Shown here: in pieces, positions 1 to 5,605 of the stretch | How positions within the stretch are numbered: position 1 is the first letter of the stretch | How the letters are laid out: each line of letters starts with the position of its first letter | Assembly: GCA_020860985.1 (NCBI GenBank) | Contig: JAJBTG010000049.1 | Span: forward strand, 4,832 to 10,436 | Direction: 5' to 3' | DNA from: Oscillospiraceae bacterium | GTDB taxonomy: Bacteria > Bacillota > Clostridia > UBA1381 | DNA: 5,605 nucleotides | Translations under genes and position numbers: made by a program | Notes under the pieces: generated by a model | The model's input: the letters and a program-made list of their open reading frames with translations, nothing else | Database searches by the model: none | What the model was told of the DNA's origin: nothing

Positions 1-271
1 CGTGAGTATGAACAAGCGCGGGCTTCTCCGCTTTAAAGATTTTCCGAAGCTTCCCTACCGCGCCCCAATCAAGCGACTTATCCGCTATGCCGTCAACCTC
101 TGTTACGGGTATGTTCATCGCGTCAATATGCGGCTTTAGCAGGCTGTTTTTCGGAAGAATTACGCTGACCTCAAATTTATCATAGTCAAAATTTTCGAGA
201 AGTGTAAGCAGACATTTGCCGGCGCCGCCTATGTTTGTATCGGAGGAAACCTCGATTATTTTTGTTTTCAA
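1..271 (-). CDS. GT-B fold glycosyltransferase, family 4-like, N-terminal part only (3' end beyond window)
   Basis: The frame opens with TTG at 271-269 and stays open to the left edge, giving 90 residues (MKTKIIEVSSDTNIGGAGKC... to ...KAEKPALVHTH). The start of a GT4-type N-terminal Rossmann domain is recognisable: a first beta strand (KIIEVSS), a glycine-rich loop with IGGAGK at residues 14-19 followed by a helix (LLTLLENF), a second strand FEVSVILP at 34-40, and the KPALVHTH strand end at 83-90 that resembles the family's 'kPDiVHtH'. Such enzymes transfer a sugar from a nucleotide donor to a lipid-linked or glycan acceptor at the inner face of the membrane. The catalytic C-terminal domain is not in the window, so the sugar cannot be guessed. 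The TTG start is chosen because a strong ribosome binding site lies 5 nt upstream and because TTG overlaps the ligase stop codon as TTGA. There is no ATG near this point in the frame; the first in-frame ATG is codon 52, inside the conserved domain. Confidence 0.85.
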   Translation of the reverse strand, partial: MKTKIIEVSSDTNIGGAGKCLLTLLENFDYDKFEVSVILPKNSLLKPHIDAMNIPVTEVDGIADKSLDWGAVGKLRKIFKAEKPALVHTH

Positions 272-2145
272 GCAATCTCCTCCCTCTTTAAGTGGTAAAG
301 AGCCATTCCCGCGCCAAGTACCATAAACATGACCGCCATTACTCTGTAATTATAGAATGTATAGTCGAACATACTCTGCGCAAGAAATCCGATTACTCCG
401 CTCGCAATCGCAAGCGACATCGCCGAATCCATACTCTTTTTCTCTCCGAGTCTGTACGTGTCTGACATTTTCTTTGCAAATACAATGTTTGTCACTATAA
501 ACACGATCAGCGCGCCAATTCCCGCTTCAACCGTAAGCTGTAGGAATGTGTTATGCGAATGGGGCGCGACTATCGCGTTATACGAGAAAAACGGATATAC
601 CTTAGCAAACGCCTGCTCGCCCATTCCTATTCCGCCAATCCAGAAGAATTTCAGTAATCCGAGCGTTCCCATCCAGATATATACGCGGTATGACGTTGAT
701 GAGTCCTCCATATTGCCGATACTCAATATCCTGTCAACAATCGTTTCCGGAACAACGAAGGGCAATATGCACAGAAGAATCGGGATAATCCCCCAAACCT
801 TGCCCTCATAGAACGTGACAAAAATGAACACGCTGAGCATAAACCCTATCCAGCATCCGCGCGATTGCGTTAATATCAGGCATACCGCCAACAGTAAAAA
901 TATCGCCGCGTAGACATATTTCGGAAGCTCCCTGAATTTATATTTGAGCACGTAAACCGCCGCCGGCGGTAATACCAAAAGCAGGTATTCGCCCAAAACA
1001 TTCGGGTTCCCCAATGTTGAATACACTCTCATGGTTGAATCCTCAAACATGGCTTCATCAATCCATGCGTTTGAGGTGGTCCAACCGAATATATACTGCA
1101 ACAGTCCGTATAACGCGACAAACGCCGCCGAAATAACAAACACTTTTAAAAGCGCATATAACTGTTCCTTTGTTTTTACGGTATTTATTATTACAAAATA
1201 GTAGTTGAGGAACACGAAATACATCGCCCATACCTTTAGGCTGCCCAGCCTTGCGAACGACATTGCCGACGAAATGAATAGGATTGTCAGCAGGAGCATT
1301 ATTCCGAGTCCCACACCGTCAAATCTCCACTTAAAGCTCTTATCCGTAAGCGACTTCACGGCAAGCGAGAGCATTGTCCATATGCACATACCCGCAAGCA
1401 TCATCGTAGGCACAAACGGCGCGAGAAACATTGACACGAAAACGCCCGTAATCGGCGCGTACATAACAATCAATATACCGAATAACGCAAACGGCACCGC
1501 CGCTCCGTATAAAGCCGATACGCTCATAACCGCTCCCGTCAGAAGTCCGACCGCCGCGGCTATAAGAAGTCTGCCCGCTCCCCTTGTATATCGCTCATTA
1601 TAAAATTCAAAATCAAGCTTCTTAAATCCCGCCGCGTTTTTTATAAAGTCCACGACCTTACTCGTATTTAAAAATACCATAAGATTGTAATTAATAAGCC
1701 AAGCAATCGCTCCGACAACAGCGGCATCCAAAACGATTTTTGAAAACGAACCCGTTCTCAAAAATATGACCGCCGTATATCCGACCGAAGCGCACAGCAG
1801 CATTATTCCGAAAAACTTCGAATTCACCGCCATAAAGTTCTGCACATACATACGCGACCACTCGCATATAAAGCTGCTTTTTATATTTGTTTCGATAAAG
1901 CCGCCGAGCTTCCTTTTCAAAAAATCCATAAACACAAACGGACTTCCGAAAATTTTTCCCGCCGCGCTTGACATTACCTCGCTGCGTTCATCCTTCCGCA
2001 GCCATCGCACTATCGCGCTGTTGTTCCACGAGCGGGAAACAGCTCCGTAAATTTTCATAAACAGCGCGTAAACTCCGCTTTTTTTGAACAATGCCGCGAA
2101 GCCTTTGCAAAACGATGCCAATGAGGTTAGTATTAGGCTGTTCAT
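268..2145 (-). CDS. O-antigen ligase / Wzy-type polymerase family membrane protein with long N-terminal extension
   Basis: The 625-residue product is a polytopic membrane protein with about a dozen hydrophobic segments between roughly residues 108 and 617. The C-terminal half carries the O-antigen ligase (Wzy_C/WaaL-like) pattern: RVYSTLGNPNVLGEYL at 373-388, LTQSRGCWIGF at 425-435, then GGIGMGE at 504-510 and a large outer loop with APHSHNTFLQLTVEAGIGAL at 527-546. His529 and His531 in the PHSHN motif are the likely equivalents of the functionally important histidine of this family, and Arg429 is in the usual place for a conserved arginine. Such proteins use undecaprenyl-diphosphate-linked glycan outside the membrane, either polymerising it or transferring it to an acceptor. 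Next to CsaB and a flippase, a role in polymerising or attaching a secondary cell wall polymer is inferred; donor and acceptor are unknown. The first ~105 residues are not classical membrane segments and exceed the usual family N-terminus. The ATG start overlaps the murJ stop as ATGA and has a good RBS. Confidence 0.88.
   Translation of the reverse strand: MNSLILTSLASFCKGFAALFKKSGVYALFMKIYGAVSRSWNNSAIVRWLRKDERSEVMSSAAGKIFGSPFVFMDFLKRKLGGFIETNIKSSFICEWSRMYVQNFMAVNSKFFGIMLLCASVGYTAVIFLRTGSFSKIVLDAAVVGAIAWLINYNLMVFLNTSKVVDFIKNAAGFKKLDFEFYNERYTRGAGRLLIAAAVGLLTGAVMSVSALYGAAVPFALFGILIVMYAPITGVFVSMFLAPFVPTMMLAGMCIWTMLSLAVKSLTDKSFKWRFDGVGLGIMLLLTILFISSAMSFARLGSLKVWAMYFVFLNYYFVIINTVKTKEQLYALLKVFVISAAFVALYGLLQYIFGWTTSNAWIDEAMFEDSTMRVYSTLGNPNVLGEYLLLVLPPAAVYVLKYKFRELPKYVYAAIFLLLAVCLILTQSRGCWIGFMLSVFIFVTFYEGKVWGIIPILLCILPFVVPETIVDRILSIGNMEDSSTSYRVYIWMGTLGLLKFFWIGGIGMGEQAFAKVYPFFSYNAIVAPHSHNTFLQLTVEAGIGALIVFIVTNIVFAKKMSDTYRLGEKKSMDSAMSLAIASGVIGFLAQSMFDYTFYNYRVMAVMFMVLGAGMALYHLKREEIA
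277..286 (-). promoter_or_regulatory. Ribosome binding site supporting the TTG start of the downstream glycosyltransferase
   Basis: On the minus strand the sequence GAGGGAGGAG lies inside the last codons of the ligase gene and ends 5 nt before TTG at 271. It is a close match to the anti-Shine-Dalgarno complement and fixes the non-ATG start. It also supports translational coupling, because ribosomes finishing the ligase stop at TGA 270-268, overlapping the TTG. Confidence 0.75.
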
Positions 2146-3674
2146 TCACTCACTCCTTTTCTTGCAAACATTTTGATTTCCTTTACCCCGATAATATAAG
2201 AAACCGCCGCGTACACGATAACTCCGGAAACCCCGCATACCGCGCAGGTTATAATATTACCGATTAAACCGTCGAAGCGTCCGCCGATAAAACCGTATAT
2301 CAAATATACGACAATACCCATAACAACAGCCGCTAAAACGGATTTTAACATATTTATAATATCCGGTCTTTTAATCATATCCGGATATTTTCTCACCATA
2401 CAGAACCAATTCAGCGCCGCGTTTATTATAGAGCCGCACGCCGCCGCGAGCGCCAATCCGTTCGTTGACATAAAATTATACAGAATATACGCCAAAACTA
2501 TATTCACTACCATGCTTATAACGGAGTTTCGCATAGGCGTTTTGCTGTCATGAAGCGAGAAAAACGCCTTCGACAAAATCTCGTTTAATCCAAGCCCGAG
2601 CATTCCGACAGAATAGAATTTGAGCAGAATGCTTATCGCTTCAACTCCCGCCTCGTCCATTTTTCCGTAACCGTAAATTATGGAGGAAATCGGTTTTGAC
2701 AAAATCATACATCCCGCCATCAGCGGCGCTATAACCAGGACAATCATGCGTATTGAGCTTACGGTAAGGCTTTTCGCCTCGCTCATATCGTCCCGCGCGA
2801 CAGCTTGGGCAAGCTTCGGGAAAATCAAATTTGTCACAACGAAGCTAAACACTCCCACAACCATTATATACAGCTGATAGGACTGCTGTATATATGTCAC
2901 CGCCGAATCGATATTGGAGGCAAAGCGCTGATTAACAATGGAGTATAGCGGCTGCACCCACGTAGCAATCAGCATCGGACCGGCAAGAGAAAGCATTTCC
3001 TTGATTCCTGAATCCCTGAATCTGAAATCAAACCGAAACTTAACTCCGAATTTCCGTATCCACGGAACCTGTATCAGGAATTGCAGACCCCACGCTATAA
3101 CCATCGTCACCGCAAGTCCGTATATTCCGAACCTTTTTCCGAACAGGATATAATACAATATTATCGCCAAATTCGACACAAGGCTTATCAGCGACGGAAT
3201 TGTATACTCCCCAAAGGATTGAAGCAGTCCCCCAAACGAAAACGCAAGTCCCGTAAATATTATCATCGGGAACATTATCGCCGTGAGCCTCGCCGCAAGC
3301 GCGTGCTTATCGCCGTCATAATTCGTTTGAATTGATACCAGCGGTCCGCTGAAAACTATTCCCAGTATCGCTATAAGCGCCGATATGCACAGTATAAGGG
3401 TTACAAATTTATTGAGGAATTTCATCGCGTCGTCCTTGCCGCGCTTCGACATTATGCTGTTGAACACCGGTATGAACGAAGCCGAAATTACTCCGCCGAT
3501 TACAATATCAAAAAGCGTGGTCGGCAATGTCGACGCAGTGAGAAACGCATCCGATTCCATTCCGGAGCCGAAATACGCTGTCAGCATGGAATTGCGTACA
3601 AGTCCGAGTGCCTTTGAAAGCAGCGTCGCCATTGCCATAAAGCCGGCGGTAAAAAGCATCTTATTCTTATTCAA
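2142..3674 (-). CDS. murJ: MurJ-like lipid II / lipid-linked glycan flippase (MOP superfamily, MviN family)
   Basis: With the TTG start at 3674-3672 the product is 510 residues, the normal MurJ length, and begins MNKNKMLFTAGFMAMATLLSK. It is hydrophobic throughout, consistent with about 14 membrane helices. Family marks are the N-terminal SKALGLVRNSMLTAYFGSGMESDAF (residues 20-44), the IGGVISASFIPVF stretch (59-71), NLIFPKLAQAVARDD after mid-protein, and FFSLHDSKTPMRNSVIS (371-387), close to the 'FYalhDtkTPm' element. MurJ flips undecaprenyl-diphosphate-MurNAc-GlcNAc-pentapeptide across the membrane; within this operon it may instead, or in addition, flip a polysaccharide precursor, as Wzx does. 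A GTG at 3683 would add three residues, but it abuts the RBS too closely; TTG lies 6 nt after AAGGAAGTG. The gene overlaps the upstream stop by 8 nt and the downstream ATG by 4 nt. Some arginines important in E. coli MurJ appear replaced. Family assignment is firm, substrate is not. Confidence 0.92.
   Translation of the reverse strand: MNKNKMLFTAGFMAMATLLSKALGLVRNSMLTAYFGSGMESDAFLTASTLPTTLFDIVIGGVISASFIPVFNSIMSKRGKDDAMKFLNKFVTLILCISALIAILGIVFSGPLVSIQTNYDGDKHALAARLTAIMFPMIIFTGLAFSFGGLLQSFGEYTIPSLISLVSNLAIILYYILFGKRFGIYGLAVTMVIAWGLQFLIQVPWIRKFGVKFRFDFRFRDSGIKEMLSLAGPMLIATWVQPLYSIVNQRFASNIDSAVTYIQQSYQLYIMVVGVFSFVVTNLIFPKLAQAVARDDMSEAKSLTVSSIRMIVLVIAPLMAGCMILSKPISSIIYGYGKMDEAGVEAISILLKFYSVGMLGLGLNEILSKAFFSLHDSKTPMRNSVISMVVNIVLAYILYNFMSTNGLALAAACGSIINAALNWFCMVRKYPDMIKRPDIINMLKSVLAAVVMGIVVYLIYGFIGGRFDGLIGNIITCAVCGVSGVIVYAAVSYIIGVKEIKMFARKGVSE
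2153..2160 (-). promoter_or_regulatory. Ribosome binding site of the ligase-family gene
   Basis: AAAAGGAG on the minus strand, 7 nt before the ATG at 2145-2143. It lies within the last codons of murJ, so the ligase gene is both independently loadable and coupled to murJ through the ATGA overlap. It supports the full-length start, including the unusual N-terminal extension, over any internal methionine. Confidence 0.7.
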
Positions 3675-5605
3675 GATTAACACTTCCTTTTTCGTAAAGC
3701 TCCATCGCGAGTTTTCCGTTTTCAGCTGCCTTTTCCTTTAATATCTTGTAATTATCCGCCAAATCGTCCTTTATTTCATCATATTCTATAACGCATTTGT
3801 CAATCATAGCTTTAAGCTCGTCCGCCGTCATTCCATCTATATCCAAATGAAGGTTCTGATGCGTGTATTCCATAAAGCTGCTTATCTTTGGATCGTAGAC
3901 AAGTCCGATAAGCGGAACAGCGTTTATCGCGGAATATATAAGCATATGCAATCTCATTCCGATACACATATTCATACATTTTACAATCGAAAGCATATCA
4001 GTTACGGATTGATTGCTGTCTATTATTGACGCCTCACTATTCATTTTCCGCATTATATTCTGCGAAATATTTAAATCCTTGCTTGCCTGCATCGGCAAAA
4101 ATACCGGATAAAATCCGTACTTTGCCACAGCGTAATCGCAAGCGCGGGCAACCGTTTCCTCAAAGCCGGGCTTTAACTGGCTCCAGCGCCTTACCGAAAT
4201 CCCGAGCAGGGATTTATCGGTCGGCACTCCCATACTCTTAAGAAGCTCCGTTCCGCGCTTAGCGTCCGCACCCTCAAGGTCAAGCGCCGGGTCGGCGGTA
4301 ACCAATGTTTTTGGTTTCGTTACCCCAATTTGCTTCAGCACCTTATACGATTTTTCATCCCTGAGTGTTATTAAATCCACCTTATTTATAATCCTGCGCG
4401 TGCGTTCAGCGTTTCGTTCCCTTCTCAACGGACCTATTCCGTTTGAATATAGCATTACCTTAAGACCCTTTTTCTTCGCAAGCGCTATCACCGCAAGATA
4501 ATACCACAGCGATTTTGTGCTTGTGCTGTCCTGAATAAGGGTTCCCCCGCCCGAAATGAGCATATCCGCCCTTTTTATGTGCTTCAGGATTGCAATCGGA
4601 TTTACACGATTTATCGATTTAACGCGGTACCCCCTGTTGTTTTCCTTGGGATTAGCGCTTAAAACCACGATATTCGGACTCTCCTTATTCTTTTTCAAAT
4701 CATGGATTATTGAAAGCAAAAGTGCGTCGTCGCCGCTGTTCTTAAATCCGTAATAGCCGGAAATCAATATTTCATCGTGCTTTGCCGTTACCCAATCGTA
4801 GACCTTTATGCTGTCGTCCGCCATGCGCGAAACGGAATATTCGCGCTTTATAAGCTCGCGTCCGTACTCTCCCAACTCATTCCTCTCCTCCGCACTCATT
4901 GCAAAGAATTTCAGAATGTCGCGTTCAAGAAGCGACGCCGAGGATTCCTCGCAGCCTCTGCAACAGAAATTGGTATCTATTCCTATTTGCAGCTTTGACC
5001 TATCAAAAAGTCCGATATAGCCTTCATTTCCCGCAATAACAACCGGTTTCTCGGCGGACATCGCCTCAAGCGCGGCGCGGCTCACTCCGACAAACAGCTC
5101 GCACGGTGCGATAAGCTTATTTATATCCATTCTCGCGCCCGTCAGAATTATCGCCTTTCGTCCTATTTTGGAGTTTGCCTCCTCCGCCATCGCCTTTACA
5201 TTTTCAAAATCATCACCCGCGCCGACAATAATTATTTTCAGCTTGGGTATCTGCGCGTCAAACCGCAGAGAAGCTTCTATCAGCTGCTTTGCAACAAGAC
5301 TGCGCGACTCGTCCAAACGGCTCACATATGTTATTACGCTTTCGTCATTTTCAATTTCAAGCTCCTCCATGATTTCTGTCTTGTCGGTTTTCGGAGAAAA
5401 CTTTTCCGTATCTATTCCGTTTATTGTAACTCTGATGTCGCCCGCCGGAACCTTGTAATTATCCATTAAATATGTCTTTATATCCTCCGATACCGCGACA
5501 ACCTTTTCGCCCCAATCGGTTATATATTTAAGTCCGTACCCGGTATTAAACCCCCAATGCGCGGTTGTAACGAACGGGATTTTCATTAGTTTATTCAGCT
5601 TTCGG
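3667..5605 (-). CDS. csaB: Glycosyltransferase fused to CsaB-type polysaccharide pyruvyl transferase (5' end beyond window)
   Basis: The frame runs open to the right edge; the residues before the ATG at 5586 (RKLNKL) join smoothly and no RBS precedes that ATG, so the true start is upstream and the beginning of the first domain is missing. Numbered from that ATG, residues 1-265 are a GT4-like glycosyltransferase: TTAHWGFNTGYG, GEKVVAVSEDIKTYL, the hinge VTINGIDTEKFSP at 53-65, ITYVSRLDESR at 85-95, IIIVGAGDD, and VGVSRAALEAMSAEKPVV at 166-183. Residues 272-570 are a pyruvyl transferase domain: ISGYYGFKNSGDDALLLSII, DMLISGGGTLIQDSTS at 341-356, YSNGIGPL at 380-387, TADPALDL, FYPVFLPMQ, and IGMRLHMLIYSAINAVPLIGLVYDPKISSF at 542-571, with the family's Arg-Leu-His at 544-546. 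CsaB domains move a pyruvyl ketal from phosphoenolpyruvate onto a cell wall glycan, a mark bound by SLH domains. Stand-alone CsaB is about 370 residues. The tail (575-639) is polar and helical. The stop overlaps murJ by 8 nt. Confidence 0.9.
   Translation of the reverse strand, partial: RKLNKLMKIPFVTTAHWGFNTGYGLKYITDWGEKVVAVSEDIKTYLMDNYKVPAGDIRVTINGIDTEKFSPKTDKTEIMEELEIENDESVITYVSRLDESRSLVAKQLIEASLRFDAQIPKLKIIIVGAGDDFENVKAMAEEANSKIGRKAIILTGARMDINKLIAPCELFVGVSRAALEAMSAEKPVVIAGNEGYIGLFDRSKLQIGIDTNFCCRGCEESSASLLERDILKFFAMSAEERNELGEYGRELIKREYSVSRMADDSIKVYDWVTAKHDEILISGYYGFKNSGDDALLLSIIHDLKKNKESPNIVVLSANPKENNRGYRVKSINRVNPIAILKHIKRADMLISGGGTLIQDSTSTKSLWYYLAVIALAKKKGLKVMLYSNGIGPLRRERNAERTRRIINKVDLITLRDEKSYKVLKQIGVTKPKTLVTADPALDLEGADAKRGTELLKSMGVPTDKSLLGISVRRWSQLKPGFEETVARACDYAVAKYGFYPVFLPMQASKDLNISQNIMRKMNSEASIIDSNQSVTDMLSIVKCMNMCIGMRLHMLIYSAINAVPLIGLVYDPKISSFMEYTHQNLHLDIDGMTADELKAMIDKCVIEYDEIKDDLADNYKILKEKAAENGKLAMELYEKGSVNLE
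3681..3689 (-). promoter_or_regulatory. Ribosome binding site that decides the murJ start (TTG over GTG)
   Basis: The minus strand reads AAGGAAGTG here, followed by TTAATC and then TTG at 3674. The final GTG of this motif is itself an in-frame possible start, but AGGAA would then sit directly against it. The 6 nt spacer to TTG is normal, so TTG (three codons later) is the better start. Confidence 0.55.

Noticed and set aside
458..2050. Plus-strand open frames of 94-132 codons opposite the ligase gene (458-811, 1205-1603, 1766-2050)
   Set aside because: They are antisense to a well-supported membrane protein gene, show no recognisable domain, and their low-complexity Ser/Ile/Pro-rich composition is what the complement of hydrophobic codons gives.
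3681..3683. GTG as the murJ start
   Set aside because: It lies directly against the AGGAA of the ribosome binding site; the TTG three codons later has a normal 6 nt spacer. The difference is only three residues and remains uncertain.
2680..3741. Plus-strand open frames opposite murJ
   Set aside because: Same reasoning: shadows of the MurJ frame with no family motif.
3847..5458. Plus-strand open frames opposite the GT-CsaB fusion
   Set aside because: They overlap strongly conserved GT and CsaB motifs on the other strand, overlap each other, and have no recognisable product.
5584..5586. ATG at 5586 as the true start of the GT-CsaB fusion
   Set aside because: The frame stays open upstream to the window edge, no ribosome binding site precedes this ATG, and the protein would begin in the middle of the N-terminal glycosyltransferase domain.
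1..5605. CRISPR arrays, tRNA genes, insertion sequences, inverted repeats or riboswitches
   Set aside because: Reading both strands showed no regularly spaced repeats, no tRNA-like stretch and no transposase; the window is fully covered by overlapping coding sequence, leaving no intergenic space for such elements.

Overview
The window holds part of one minus-strand operon for building and exporting a cell-surface polysaccharide. It reads from right to left and nothing convincing is coded on the plus strand. In transcription order it contains: a glycosyltransferase fused to a CsaB-type polysaccharide pyruvyl transferase (5' end cut by the right edge of the window); a MurJ/MOP-family lipid-linked precursor flippase; an O-antigen ligase/polymerase-type membrane protein; and the first 90 codons of a second GT-B glycosyltransferase (cut by the left edge).

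The source is most likely a Gram-positive anaerobe of the Clostridia, perhaps an Oscillospirales/Ruminococcaceae-like gut or environmental lineage. This is inferred from the CsaB-MurJ-ligase grouping, strong AGGAGG-like ribosome binding sites, likely use of TTG starts, and moderate GC with many GCC/CCG/TTT/AAA codons. No rRNA or other marker gene is present, so the placement is soft.

The three gene junctions all overlap: 8 nt between the fusion gene and murJ, 4 nt (ATGA) between murJ and the ligase, and 4 nt (TTGA) between the ligase and the last glycosyltransferase. There is no intergenic space, and I saw no internal promoter or terminator, so the genes should be co-transcribed and translationally coupled. 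The promoter lies beyond the right edge and the terminator beyond the left edge.

Together the genes resemble a Wzx/Wzy-like or secondary-cell-wall-polymer (SCWP) pathway. Glycosyltransferases assemble a lipid-linked glycan in the cytoplasm, the CsaB domain adds a pyruvyl ketal, the MurJ-like protein flips the lipid-linked unit, and the ligase-family protein polymerises it or transfers it outside. In Bacillus and Paenibacillus, CsaB-type pyruvylation of the SCWP creates the ligand for SLH domains of S-layer proteins, so an SLH-anchored surface is a reasonable inference. No SLH protein is visible here. The points most worth a second look are the GT-CsaB fusion, the long N-terminal extension of the ligase, the replaced cavity arginines in the MurJ-like protein, and a Cys cluster in the fusion's glycosyltransferase half.
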